DNA of 64,000 bases from Pseudomonadota bacterium (GTDB taxonomy: Bacteria; Pseudomonadota; Gammaproteobacteria; Acidiferrobacterales; Acidiferrobacteraceae). Positions 37,858 to 47,793 of this stretch are shown here, piece after piece. Positions within the stretch are counted from its first letter, which is position 1. Every line of letters begins with the position of its first letter. Location of the stretch: assembly GCA_021784755.1 (NCBI GenBank), contig JAJYHM010000050.1:25084-89083 (forward strand), given 5' to 3'. The position numbers and the translations under genes were made by a program. The notes under the pieces were generated by a model. That model saw nothing but the letters and a program-made list of their open reading frames with translations, was not told where the DNA came from and ran no database searches.

Positions 37858-38193
37858 TCAAGCTAAAGCAGACAATGCGGCCTCAGGAGCCTTGTCGAGC
37901 ACTTTCAGAAGCGCCTTAGCCGCCCCTGTGGGTTGACGCTTTCCTTGCTCCCAGTTGCGTATCGTCTCGAGCGAAACATCAATGCGATATGAAAACTCAA
38001 GCTGACTCAGCCCCAAGCGGCGGCGCACGCGGCGCGCGAACTTTGCCGCGTCCTGCATGGCTTCCGCGTCGTCTTGGGCCATCTGCAAGACGATATCCTT
38101 TTCCTTCGTGGCATCCAGGCGATTCCTGTCCACACGACCTCGCGGCAATCCCGCCGAAGTCACGGGGTCAATTTTTACTTTTACCTTTTTCAT
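37858..38193 (-). CDS. XRE-family HTH antitoxin paired with BrnT
   Basis: FARRVRRRLGLSQLEFSYRIDVSLETIRNWEQGKRQPTGAAKALLKVL; overlaps 3' end of brnT. Confidence 0.85.
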   Translation of the reverse strand: MKKVKVKIDPVTSAGLPRGRVDRNRLDATKEKDIVLQMAQDDAEAMQDAAKFARRVRRRLGLSQLEFSYRIDVSLETIRNWEQGKRQPTGAAKALLKVLDKAPEAALSALA

Positions 38194-38449
38194 ATTCCTT
38201 TACCTCTCGTCGGTTGGCTTTACGTGCCGAAATGATTCGGAGCACTGTTGCGCGAGGGGTATACGCCACAAAGAATACCCGCCCCTCTATCGCCCCCAAC
38301 AACTGATAACGATCTTCCCCGTAATCCCAGCGCGTGTCTCGGCGAATCAATCAGTCCGCGTCCCAAAACGCGCTCAGCACATAAGCGAAATCGAACCCGC
38401 GCTCTGTAAAGCAGGCCTCGCTCTTGGCCTGATCCCATTCGAATTCCAT
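38168..38449 (-). pseudogene. brnT: BrnT-family toxin interrupted by an in-frame TGA
   Basis: MEFEWDQAKSEACFTERGFDFAYVLSAFWDAD*LIRRDTRWDYGEDRYQLLGAIEGRVFFVAYTPRATVLRIISARKANRREVKEYEK; TGA at 38353..38351. Confidence 0.85.
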
Positions 38450-38589
38450 AGGCGCATGGTAGGCCATTGGCCTACTTTCGTCAAGGATAGTCCCCGCGTA
38501 ACGATCACAGCGCTCCTATGGTGACTTTTCCCATAGAATCTCCTTCGGAGACATAATGGCGCTCATGACGACCACCTGCGGCAGGACCG

Positions 38590-38810
38590 CCTCGGGCCAA
38601 GACCGGAAGGCGCCCAGCGCCGCCTGGCCTTGGCGGTCAGCCCGTTCAAAGCCTCGGCGGCTCACCCCACAGATGCGCATAAAGCCCAAGAAGTTGAAGG
38701 TCTCGGGTTTGCCGAGGCCCTGCTTTCTCTTCTGCTCCTGGGCACACCTGCCAAAGCGGATCAGCCGGGTCTTGTCGGGATGGACTGCCAGACCGAATTC
38801 CTGAAAACGA
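38590..38810 (-). pseudogene. Group II intron-type reverse transcriptase fragment
   Basis: Minus strand: FQEFGLAVHPDKTRLIRFGRCAQEQKRKQGLGKPETFNFLGFMRICGVSRRGFERADR; in-frame stop upstream. Confidence 0.75.
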
Positions 38811-38874
38811 ATTTGATCTCTTTAGGAAGCGACTCGCGTCGTCCGGGACTTACAGGGCGAGACACGGGCGCCCG

Positions 38875-39333
38875 CTAATCCTTGGGGGCCTTGAGATAAC
38901 CCGCGGCGGCGAGTTCATTTTTCAAGGCCGAATGGATATAGCCCACGAGGACGTCGCGCCCCACAGTCACAGTCGGCACCGTGGTCGATCCGGTCTTATG
39001 CTTCATGTCCTGCAAAGCCGCGGGCCCGCGCGAGACGTCGATACTGCGGAACGGGACTTTGCGGCGATGCAGGTAAGCGCTCACCTGCCGACAGGGCGTG
39101 CAATCGGGGGCCTGGTACAAGACCACAGGATGCAGGGTGCTCAAGGCCTTGCGCACCGCGGAAGGCGAGGTGCGGCCGTGCACATGCATGACATGCACGT
39201 GGTGGGCCGACGACGGGGGTGGGGTATTCTGGTAGGTGACGACCCCATTGGGACCGACCCAGCGATACAAGGTGGCGGCGTGCGCCGCTCCCACCCACAT
39301 CAAGACACCCGCCCAACTCGTCCAACGCGTCAT
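38875..39333 (-). CDS. DUF4124 + glutaredoxin-like domain protein
   Basis: ATLYRWVGPNGVVTYQNTPPP; VVLYQAPDCTPCRQVSAYLHRRKVPFRSIDV; TVPTVTVG. Confidence 0.85.
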   Translation of the reverse strand: MTRWTSWAGVLMWVGAAHAATLYRWVGPNGVVTYQNTPPPSSAHHVHVMHVHGRTSPSAVRKALSTLHPVVLYQAPDCTPCRQVSAYLHRRKVPFRSIDVSRGPAALQDMKHKTGSTTVPTVTVGRDVLVGYIHSALKNELAAAGYLKAPKD

Positions 39334-41372
39334 CAGTTCCCCTCCGTTTCATAAAGCCCGCTCTGCTTGAGCAGCGCGTCGATACGCGGCGCGCGGCCAC
39401 GGAACCGCTCGAACAATTCGCGCGGATCGGCCTCCCCTCCCCGCTCCAGGATATTGTGGAGAAAGGATAAACCGGTGGCGCGGTCAAACACGCCGCGTTC
39501 CTCGAAGGGACCGAACGCGTCGGCCGACAGGACCTCGGCCCACTTATAACTATAGTAGCCCGCGGCGTAGCCGCCGGCAAAGATATGGGTAAAGCTGTTC
39601 TCGAAGCGGTTGAAGGCCGGCGGCTTCATGACCGCCACCTCGTCGCGCACGGCATCAAGCAATGCGTGCACCGATCCTGCGGCCGGATCGAAGAGCGCGT
39701 GCAGACGGATATCGAAGAGCGCGAACTCCACTTGGCGCAGCATCTGCAGGGCGGCCTGGAAGGTCCGCGCAGACCGCAGCCGCGCGAAGAGATCGGCCGG
39801 TACGGGCTCCCCGGTCCGATAATGGGCGCCTATGAGGTCGATGACCTCCCGCTCCCAGCAGAAGTTCTCCATGAATTGGCTGGGGAGCTCCACCGCGTCC
39901 CAGGGCACGCCGTTGATGCCCGAAACGGCCGGCTCATCAACCCGCGTGAGCATGTGATGGAGGCCGTGACCAAACTCGTGGAACAGGGTCTCCACTTCAT
40001 CGTGGCGCAAAAGCGAGGGGTGGTCGGGGGCCGGCGCGGAAAAATTGCATGTGAGATAGGCGACCGGCTGGGTCGGGGGCGGCCCCGCCTGCCGCACACA
40101 GCATTCGTCCATCCAGGCCCCTCCCCGCTTGCGTTCGCGGGCGTAAAGATCCAGATAAAATTGTGCGCGGGCCTGCCCATCAGGGTCCGAGATCTCATAG
40201 AAGAGCACATCCGGGTGCCAGACCTCGACGCCCCGCCGCTCACGGATCCGGACGTCATAGAGTCGCTCGGTGAGAGTGAATAGCCCCTCGAGAACCCGCG
40301 GCAGCGGGAAATAGGGCCGCAGGTCCTCCTCCGAAAACTGGTAGCGCCGCTCCTTCAGCCGTTCGCTGTAGTAGGCGGTATCCCAAGCCTCCAGGGACAG
40401 GTCATCGGCCTGCGCCAGGGTCGCGAGATCCGCGAGTTCCCGAAGCGCTGCAGGGCGCGCCCGCCGCGCAAGGTCGGAAAGAAACTCCTCGACCTCGGCG
40501 GCATCACGCGCCATCTTCGTCGCAAGGGAGTAATCCGCGTAATGGGGAAAATCGAGAAGCGTGGCCGCCTCGCGGCGCAGCGCCAGAATCTCGTGGGCCA
40601 GGGCCGTGTTGTCGTAACGCCCATCACCCGCCTCCGAGGCGCGCGTCACATAGGCCTCGTAGAGCTGGCGACGCAAGGCCCGATCCTGGGCATAGGTCAT
40701 GACCGGCACATAGCTTGGGGCCTGCAGGGTCAAAAGAAAACCCGCGCGCCCCCGCCTCTGGGCCTCGGACCGCGCCTGCGCGAGCACCGAGGCGGGTATG
40801 CCCTGGAGCCGCGCCTCGTCTTCCACGACCAGACTGAAGGCATCGGTGGCGTCCAGGACGTTTTGTTCGAAGCGGCTCGTGAGTTCGGAAAGCTTTTCCT
40901 GAATAGCCTTGAAGCGGGCCTTGGGGCCGGCCTCCAGGGCCACGCCCGATAGACGCATGTCGCGCAGGGCGTTCGTCACCACCTTCTTGCGGGCCTCGCT
41001 CAAGGACGCGAAGGCCGGGCCCTCGGCCACCGCCCGATAGGCACGATAGACGCGTTCGTCCTGGGCATAGCTCGTCTGGTAGCTGGTGAGGCGGCCGAGG
41101 CCCGCGTTGTAGGCCTCACGCAGGGGGGCGCTGTCAGCCACCGCGTTCAGGTGCGCGACCGGCGACCAGAAACGTTTAAGGCGCTCCTGCGCTGTCTCGA
41201 GCGGGCCCACCGCGTCGTCCCATCCAGGCGCCGGGTCGCCTGACAGGCGCGCCTCGACCGTCGCCCGCGTCTTGTCGAGTATGGTATCGAGGGCCGGTGT
41301 GACCTGATCCGGCTCTATGTGGGCGAAGCGTGGGAGGCCGTCGAGATCGAGCAGGGGATTGTCGTTCGCCAT
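39333..41372 (-). CDS. prlC: Oligopeptidase A (M3 family)
   Basis: LFHEFGHGLHHMLT zinc motif; MANDNPLLDLDGLPRFAHIEPDQVTPAL. Confidence 0.95.
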   Translation of the reverse strand: MANDNPLLDLDGLPRFAHIEPDQVTPALDTILDKTRATVEARLSGDPAPGWDDAVGPLETAQERLKRFWSPVAHLNAVADSAPLREAYNAGLGRLTSYQTSYAQDERVYRAYRAVAEGPAFASLSEARKKVVTNALRDMRLSGVALEAGPKARFKAIQEKLSELTSRFEQNVLDATDAFSLVVEDEARLQGIPASVLAQARSEAQRRGRAGFLLTLQAPSYVPVMTYAQDRALRRQLYEAYVTRASEAGDGRYDNTALAHEILALRREAATLLDFPHYADYSLATKMARDAAEVEEFLSDLARRARPAALRELADLATLAQADDLSLEAWDTAYYSERLKERRYQFSEEDLRPYFPLPRVLEGLFTLTERLYDVRIRERRGVEVWHPDVLFYEISDPDGQARAQFYLDLYARERKRGGAWMDECCVRQAGPPPTQPVAYLTCNFSAPAPDHPSLLRHDEVETLFHEFGHGLHHMLTRVDEPAVSGINGVPWDAVELPSQFMENFCWEREVIDLIGAHYRTGEPVPADLFARLRSARTFQAALQMLRQVEFALFDIRLHALFDPAAGSVHALLDAVRDEVAVMKPPAFNRFENSFTHIFAGGYAAGYYSYKWAEVLSADAFGPFEERGVFDRATGLSFLHNILERGGEADPRELFERFRGRAPRIDALLKQSGLYETEGN

Positions 41373-41461
41373 CGGTGTTCCTTGGATGATATCGGGCCTA
41401 CTCTAACACGGGCCGCGGCCCCCGAATCCTCCCACCTCGCCTGACGACCGAATCGGTACCG

Positions 41462-42280
41462 CTAGGCAGCGCCGACCTCGGCGCGCAGGCGCGCCAACAC
41501 GGACCCCGTGGGCGGGCGCACGCCCCACCAGAGAAGAAAAGACTCGGCCGCCTGCTCGACCAGCATGCCAAGACCGTCCGCCACGGCGCAAGCACCATGG
41601 GCACGGGCATGGGACAAAAAGACCTGGGCCTTGGGGCCGTACATCAGGTCGTAGACCATCGCCCCCTCGAAGAGCGCATCGGGAAGCGCGGGCAGGTCCC
41701 CGGAAAGGCCCGCGGCCGTGGCGTTGATCACGACATCGAAGGATGACGCGCCCGCGACGCCCGTGTCCGCGACACCGACGCGCGCATCGCGGCACGCGGC
41801 GACCAGATCCCGGGCCCGCCCGGGGTTGCGATTCGAGATAGCGAGGTGGGCGATGCCGGCATCCAGCAAGGGCCCCACGATCCCTTGCGCTGCGCCCCCC
41901 GCTCCCACCACCAAGACCCGTCGAGCCTGTAAAGACCAACCCTGATTCACGGTCAGATCGCGGATGAGACCCGCGCCATCGGTGTTGTCGCCAAACCAGC
42001 CGCCCCCTTGCCAGGCAAGTGTATTGACCGCGCGGGCGCGTTCTGCCCGAACCGAGGTCCGTGTCGCGAGTGCGTAGGCCTCGCCCTTCAAGGGGACCGT
42101 GATATTCGCTCCCCGACCCTCTTGCGCGCGGAACGCCGACAAGGCCTCCGCGAGACCCGCCGGGCGCACCTCCCGGCGCTCGTAGCGCACATCGAGGCCC
42201 GTGAGCGCGCCGAAGGCCTCGTGTATCTCGGGGGACAGGCTGTGGCCTATGGGGTAACCCATAACGGCATAGAGACTCAT
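41462..42280 (-). CDS. aroE: Shikimate dehydrogenase
   Basis: MSLYAVMGYPIGHSLSPEIHEAFG; NITVPLKGEAYAL; GDNTDGAG; VLVVGAGGAAQGI. Confidence 0.95.
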   Translation of the reverse strand: MSLYAVMGYPIGHSLSPEIHEAFGALTGLDVRYERREVRPAGLAEALSAFRAQEGRGANITVPLKGEAYALATRTSVRAERARAVNTLAWQGGGWFGDNTDGAGLIRDLTVNQGWSLQARRVLVVGAGGAAQGIVGPLLDAGIAHLAISNRNPGRARDLVAACRDARVGVADTGVAGASSFDVVINATAAGLSGDLPALPDALFEGAMVYDLMYGPKAQVFLSHARAHGACAVADGLGMLVEQAAESFLLWWGVRPPTGSVLARLRAEVGAA

Positions 42281-43269
42281 GGCGCGAGAAGATAGCCGAG
42301 AAAGACGGCGTAGAGAAGGCCGCCCGCCATCATATGATAAGGGCGCAGGGCGCTCGCTTGGGTGATACGCAGACGCAGGATCACGACGCCTGCGATGGTG
42401 ATCAACATGGTGGCAAGCAGGAGCGGGGTCGGGCGCCAGGGTGTGAGGGTCATGCCCAGGGCGGGCAAGAGGCTCCCCTGAAACACGAGCGCGCCCGTGA
42501 TGTTGCCGAACGCCAGGGTGTCCTGCCCGCGTCTTATCCAGAGCACGCTGTTGACCTTCTCCGGCAGCTCGGTCGCAATCGGGACGATGACAAGCGCGAG
42601 GACGAGCACCGGGACGTGGAGCAGGTGCCCGAGTTCCTGGATGCCCACCACGAATCCCTGGGCGCCGCCTATGATGAAGACAAGCCCCAAGAGCAACTGG
42701 ACATACCGTAGCCCGGGGATGTGCTTCAATACATGCCGCGCCAGATGCAGGCCATTGCCTGCGCTGGTCTCGTGACCGGCGGCCACCAGCGCCTTCGAGG
42801 CGCGCACGGTAACAAACACATAGGCCGCATAGCCTGCGACCAGGATGGCCGCCAATACCCGCCGAGGCGAACCCTCGGGCACATAGAGCCCCCCTAAGGC
42901 CAGCACAAAGAGGGCGAGAAACCAGTCGAGATCGCGCCGCACGCCCCCGCGCTCGGGGGTAAACGCGCCGCGCAGCCCCCGGCTCTGCCAGGCGGCGACC
43001 CCCATGACACCGAACGCCAGGGTCGAGAGCATAAGTGGCGCGCCGAGCACTGCACCGACCGCAAGCCGCTCGCCCGCCCCCTGATGCAGGGATGCAAGCA
43101 GGGGCACGGCCGTCTCGGGCAGCGCGGTGCCAACCGCAGCAAGCAAAGAACCCGTCACACCCTCGGAGACCCCGAAGGCCGCGCCCACATGTTCGACTGC
43201 GTTCGTGAAAAGCTCGGCGCCCGCGAGGATCACGGGCAGGGCCGCAAGCAGGATGAGAAAGGCGATCAC
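42277..43269 (-). CDS. Sodium/calcium exchanger-family membrane protein
   Basis: GAELFTNAVEHVGAAFGVSEGVTGSLLAAVGTALPETAVPL; ALVIVPIATELPEKVNSVLWI. Confidence 0.85.
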   Translation of the reverse strand: MIAFLILLAALPVILAGAELFTNAVEHVGAAFGVSEGVTGSLLAAVGTALPETAVPLLASLHQGAGERLAVGAVLGAPLMLSTLAFGVMGVAAWQSRGLRGAFTPERGGVRRDLDWFLALFVLALGGLYVPEGSPRRVLAAILVAGYAAYVFVTVRASKALVAAGHETSAGNGLHLARHVLKHIPGLRYVQLLLGLVFIIGGAQGFVVGIQELGHLLHVPVLVLALVIVPIATELPEKVNSVLWIRRGQDTLAFGNITGALVFQGSLLPALGMTLTPWRPTPLLLATMLITIAGVVILRLRITQASALRPYHMMAGGLLYAVFLGYLLAP

Positions 43270-43281
43270 GCGCCCTTCCCC

Positions 43282-43911
43282 TCAATGCGGCGCGTCGAGG
43301 GCCTTCTCCATTCCGGGAGGTACGGTCTCGGCGAAGGAACCGCGCGTGCTGATGCCGGCAAGCCAGCGCGCGAGCCGCGGATGCTTGCTGCGCCAGTCGT
43401 GCGCGTAGCGAAAATCGATATATTCGAGGGCCGAGGCAAGCCCCAGGTCGGCAATCGTGAAGCGCTCGCCCACGAGATAGGCCGCCCCTCGCTCGGCCTT
43501 GTCGGCCCACGCAAGGGCGCGGGCGATCTTATCCTCCTGGCGGGCAATAAAGGACGCCGACCGCTCGGCCTGCGGACGCCGGTCCTCCAGGAGACGGGCG
43601 ACGGTGGCATCGACGATGCCGATGCCCAAGGTGTTCCAGAGCTGCGCGCGCAGGCGCTCGGCATCTCCCTGCGGGATCAGGCGTTCGGGTGTCAGCGTGT
43701 CGATATACTCGATGAGCAAAGCCGAATCGAATAACACCTGACCATCGTTGGTCTCCAGGACCGGGACCTTGCCAAGCGGGTTCATAGCCACGATGTGATT
43801 GCCGGCATCGTGCGGACTCTCCTGGATCCAGTCGAAACGGATATTCTTTTCGCGCAAGGCGATGCGGACCTTGCGCACATAAGGCGATGTCACATGACCG
43901 TAGAGCTTCAC
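43282..43911 (-). CDS. Glutathione S-transferase family protein
   Basis: MKLYGHVTSPYVRKVRIALREKNI; NPLGKVPVLETNDGQVLFDSALLIEYID. Confidence 0.93.
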   Translation of the reverse strand: MKLYGHVTSPYVRKVRIALREKNIRFDWIQESPHDAGNHIVAMNPLGKVPVLETNDGQVLFDSALLIEYIDTLTPERLIPQGDAERLRAQLWNTLGIGIVDATVARLLEDRRPQAERSASFIARQEDKIARALAWADKAERGAAYLVGERFTIADLGLASALEYIDFRYAHDWRSKHPRLARWLAGISTRGSFAETVPPGMEKALDAPH

Positions 43912-44819
43912 AAAGACCTCCCGAGATAGGCGACGACCAGGCCCACGAAGACGCTGCCGCCAAACCAGTTGTTGTTCAGAAAGGCACGAAAGCAGTCGAG
44001 CGGCCGGCGTTCGCGTAGCAGGCCCTGCTCGTAGAGCGCAAACCCCAGGGCAAGCCCCAGGCCGCCATCGTACACGGGACCGAGATGCGCCATCACTCCG
44101 ACAGCATACAAGAGACCCAAAGCGATGGCGTGATTCAAGGCAACCATGAGCCGGTCCCAGCGTCCGAAGAGGATGGCGCTTGATTTGACGCCGATCTTCA
44201 GGTCATCGTCGCGATCGGCCATGGCGTAGGCCGTATCGTAGGCCACCGTCCAGGCGATGTTGGCGGCGAAGAGCAGCCACGCCATGAGCGGTATCCGACC
44301 GGTCTCGGCGGCGAAGGCCATGGGGATGCCCCAACCGAAGGCAAGCCCAAGATAGACCTGCGGAAGATGCGTAAAACGCTTGAAGAAGGGATAGGACGCG
44401 GCGAGCACTATCGCCACCACCGAGAGCTCGATTGTGAGGGTATTGAGCCAGAAGGCGAGCAGGGCCGCCAAGAGGCAGAGTCCGAAGAACAGGGCAAGCG
44501 CCGCCCTGGGGCTCACCTCGCCCGCGGCGATCGGCCGGTCCCGGGTGCGCCAGACGTGCGCATCGAAGTCACGATCCGCGTAGTCGTTGATCACGCAACC
44601 TGCCGAACGCATGATGAGCACGCCCGCCACGAAGATCACGACCAGAGTGGGCCGCGGATGTCCCTCGCCCGCGAGCCACAAGGCCCAGAGTGTCGGCCAC
44701 ATCAAGAGTAGGCTGCCGATCGGCCGATGCAGCCGCATGAGGCGCACATAGGCCCCCAATCGCGTCCACCCGCTCGCCTGAACCGTCCCCGCGCCCCTTG
44801 CCGCCATCATCCGCCCCAA
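43908..44819 (-). CDS. ubiA: 4-hydroxybenzoate octaprenyltransferase
   Basis: CVINDYADRDFDAHVWRTRDRPIAAGEVS; YDTAYAMADRDDDLKIGVKSSAILFG. Confidence 0.95.
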   Translation of the reverse strand: MGRMMAARGAGTVQASGWTRLGAYVRLMRLHRPIGSLLLMWPTLWALWLAGEGHPRPTLVVIFVAGVLIMRSAGCVINDYADRDFDAHVWRTRDRPIAAGEVSPRAALALFFGLCLLAALLAFWLNTLTIELSVVAIVLAASYPFFKRFTHLPQVYLGLAFGWGIPMAFAAETGRIPLMAWLLFAANIAWTVAYDTAYAMADRDDDLKIGVKSSAILFGRWDRLMVALNHAIALGLLYAVGVMAHLGPVYDGGLGLALGFALYEQGLLRERRPLDCFRAFLNNNWFGGSVFVGLVVAYLGRSL

Positions 44820-44980
44820 CGCCCGCGCCCATGAGGGCCTTAAAGCATCGCATTGTAACGCACTCCGCGACCGTCACGGGACCTCGAGCCTCGCCACCGC
44901 GAACTTCCGGTTCGGGCTTGATGAAGCGTGCTTAAAAACGCGATCATTGAGGCCATGCGATCTCACATGGGGCGCGCGTC

Positions 44981-45220
44981 ATGGCCCGTAACCTGCGTGT
45001 CCGCAATCTCGACGACAAACTGATTGCGCGTTTGAAATGGCGAGCTACGCGTCACGGACGATCCGCCGAGGCCGAGCATCGCGAGATACTTCACCAAGCC
45101 CCCGCCTGCGAAGCAGAGACGTCCTTCGAGGCGCTGGCCTGCGAACTACGAAAACTCACGAAGCACCGATCACACACCCCGTCCGAGATCCTGCTACGCG
45201 AAGGCCGCGTCGAACCGTGA
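44981..45220 (+). CDS. FitA-like ribbon-helix-helix antitoxin (no PIN toxin found downstream)
   Basis: MARNLRVRNLDDKLIARLKWRATRHGRSAEAEHREILHQA. Confidence 0.8.
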   Translation: MARNLRVRNLDDKLIARLKWRATRHGRSAEAEHREILHQAPACEAETSFEALACELRKLTKHRSHTPSEILLREGRVEP

Positions 45221-45366
45221 AGGATCGCGTCATGGATGCGCCATTGGCTCAGATGGGCGCCGCTTCCGCCCCGGGCGGCTCGACCCGATGCGCCCGTCCC
45301 TACAGCCCGTGCAACGTCGTCGTCCCGATAAGAGTCGACTGGCCCTAGGCACACGCGCCGGGGCCG

Positions 45367-47430
45367 CTACGCGGAGCCGAGTTCGTGGCGCTCGCGCAGC
45401 CAGCGTTTGCGCAGGCCAAGCAGGGGGGCGGGATCGCCCTGGACCAAGACCGCCGCGGTTTGGGCGACTGCCGGCAGCAGGGCCTCGTCGCGCATGAAAT
45501 CGGCCACGCGAAAGCCCGGAAGCCCGGTCTGGCGAACCCCGAAGACCTCGCCCGCACCGCGCAGCTCGAGATCGCGCCGGGCGATCAGAAAGCCGTCATC
45601 CGTTTCGCGCAGACAGGCGATGCGCTCGCGCGCCATATCGCCCAAGGGCGGCTTATAGAGCAGCACGCAGTGCCCAGGCAAGCCACCGCGACCTATGCGA
45701 CCGCGCAGCTGGTGGAGCTGGGCAAGCCCCAGGCGCTCGGCGTTCTCGACGACGAGCAGACTGGCGGCCGGGACGTCCACACCCACCTCGATCACCGTAG
45801 TCGCCACCAAGACCTGGACCGGACCGCGCGCAAACTCCTCCATGGCTCGATCTTTGTCGACAGCCTTCATGCGCCCATGGATCAAGCCCACCCGGATACC
45901 GGCCAGCGCTTGAGCCAATTCCGCATGGAGGGCGACCGCAGCCTTCAGATCCTGTTCGCCCTCCTCGATGAGGGGACAGACCCAATAGGCCTTGGCGCCC
46001 GTGAGACAAGCGGCGCGCACGCGCTCCACCACCTCCTCGCGGCGATTCTCGGCAAGCGCCACTGTGGTCACCGGGGCGCGCCCTGGCGGTCGCTCATCCA
46101 GGATCGAAAGATCGAGATCGGCGTAGACGCTCTGCGCAAGCGTGCGTGGAATGGGGGTGGCGCTCATGGCCAAAAGATGCGCGCGGCGCGCCCCAGCCTT
46201 CCCTTTCGCAGTCAGGGCTTGGCGCTCTTGCACGCCGAAGCGATGCTGCTCGTCGATGACCACAAGGCCGAGTTGCTCGAAACCCACTGCCTCCTGAAAC
46301 ATGGCCTGGGTCCCGACCACGAGCCGGGTCTCCCCGTCACGCACCTTCGCGCGCCGGGCCGCGGCGCCCGGTCCGAGACGCATGAGGCCGAGCGGTTCGA
46401 TCCCTAACGGCTGCAGCCAGCGGCCAAAAGTCTCCATATGCTGACGCGCGAGGAGCTCGGTCGGGGCCATGATCGCCACCTGATAACCCGCCTCGATGAC
46501 AAGAAGGGCGGCGGCCGCCGCCACCAGAGTCTTGCCGGAACCCACGTCGCCTTGCAGTACGCGGCGCATGGGCCGCTTGCTCTCGAGGTCCCGGCGGATC
46601 TCCGCGATGACGGTCATTTGTGCCTTTGTGGGCGTAAACGGCAAGGCCTCGAGGAACTGCGTGAGCAGGCGTCCCGGCACCCGACATGGGCGGCCAAGGG
46701 AGCGCCCCTGCGCGTGACGCAGCGTAAGCAGGTGCGCGTGATGGGTGACGAGCTCCTCGAAGGCCAACACCGCGCGCGCGGGCGCCAAGTCGCAGCCTGG
46801 TGGTGGTCCATGCAAGAGCCGTAGGGCCGCGGCCAGGGTCGGTCCCGATAGTCGGCGTGCCGCGGGCAGATACTCCACAAGGTCCGGCAACGCCAAGGCG
46901 AGTGCCGCGCGCACCGTGCGCCGCAAGGTGTTCATGCTCAAACCCTCCGTGTTGGGGTAGACCGGCGTCAGCGTGGCCTCCCGCAAAGAGGGTTCGCCCG
47001 CGCAGCGAACCTCCGGGTGCACCATTTCCGGACCCAAGGGACCGAGCCGCAGCTCGCCATAGACGCTCACGCGCGCGCCCGTGGCGAGCTTACGTCGCAG
47101 CGCGACATTGAAGTGGAAAAAACGCAGACGCAACAGGCCACTATCGTCCGCGAGCTCGATCAACAAAGACGCGCGCGCGCGTCCCGTGGTTGCCGCAGCC
47201 AGGATTTCGCCTTCGACGATCGCGCTTTGTCCGATGCGCAGCCCGCGGATCGGCTCGATGCGCGTCCGATCCTCGTAACGCACGGGCAGATGGAACAGGG
47301 CATCGCCCACCGTCTGGATCTCGAGACATGCGAGCCGCTCGGCGAGCGCGGGTCCTATGCCCGGGAGGGCGGTGATCGGGCGCTCCCAGGAGGCCTGGGT
47401 GTGGCCGCTAGCCGAGGTCGAGGATGGCAT
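45367..47430 (-). CDS. recG: ATP-dependent DNA helicase RecG
   Basis: [69 protein letters not shown]. Confidence 0.95.
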   Translation of the reverse strand: MPSSTSASGHTQASWERPITALPGIGPALAERLACLEIQTVGDALFHLPVRYEDRTRIEPIRGLRIGQSAIVEGEILAAATTGRARASLLIELADDSGLLRLRFFHFNVALRRKLATGARVSVYGELRLGPLGPEMVHPEVRCAGEPSLREATLTPVYPNTEGLSMNTLRRTVRAALALALPDLVEYLPAARRLSGPTLAAALRLLHGPPPGCDLAPARAVLAFEELVTHHAHLLTLRHAQGRSLGRPCRVPGRLLTQFLEALPFTPTKAQMTVIAEIRRDLESKRPMRRVLQGDVGSGKTLVAAAAALLVIEAGYQVAIMAPTELLARQHMETFGRWLQPLGIEPLGLMRLGPGAAARRAKVRDGETRLVVGTQAMFQEAVGFEQLGLVVIDEQHRFGVQERQALTAKGKAGARRAHLLAMSATPIPRTLAQSVYADLDLSILDERPPGRAPVTTVALAENRREEVVERVRAACLTGAKAYWVCPLIEEGEQDLKAAVALHAELAQALAGIRVGLIHGRMKAVDKDRAMEEFARGPVQVLVATTVIEVGVDVPAASLLVVENAERLGLAQLHQLRGRIGRGGLPGHCVLLYKPPLGDMARERIACLRETDDGFLIARRDLELRGAGEVFGVRQTGLPGFRVADFMRDEALLPAVAQTAAVLVQGDPAPLLGLRKRWLRERHELGSA

Positions 47431-47791
47431 CCATCTCGACTTTCGCGCCGCGCGGCAAGGCGGCGACGCCGATCGCCGAACGCGCCGGATAGGGGGGCTT
47501 GAAACGCTCCGCCATAACCTCGTTCACGAGCGGGAAGTGCGTAAGATCAGTGAGAAACACCGAGAGCTTGACGATGTGATGAAGCTCGGCGCCAGCGGCC
47601 GCCACCACCGCCGCGAGATTCTCGAACACCTGTACGATCTGGGCACGCGGGTCTTCCGACACCAACACCCCGGTCGCCGGATCCAGCGGTATCTGTCCTG
47701 ACAAAAACACGAGCGAACCCGACCTCAGGGCTTGCGAATAAGTGCCGATGGCGCGCGGCGCCGCGGCGGTCTCGATGACACGAAAAGCCAT
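47408..47791 (-). CDS. ridA: RidA-family reactive intermediate/imine deaminase
   Basis: Start trimmed to [38 protein letters not shown]. Confidence 0.92.
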   Translation of the reverse strand: MAFRVIETAAAPRAIGTYSQALRSGSLVFLSGQIPLDPATGVLVSEDPRAQIVQVFENLAAVVAAAGAELHHIVKLSVFLTDLTHFPLVNEVMAERFKPPYPARSAIGVAALPRGAKVEMDAILDLG

Positions 47792-47793
47792 GG

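Noticed and set aside
42281-43510. Upstream extension of the 682 aa ORF ending at 41462
   Set aside because: Out-of-frame shadow of the exchanger gene; real aroE starts at 42280
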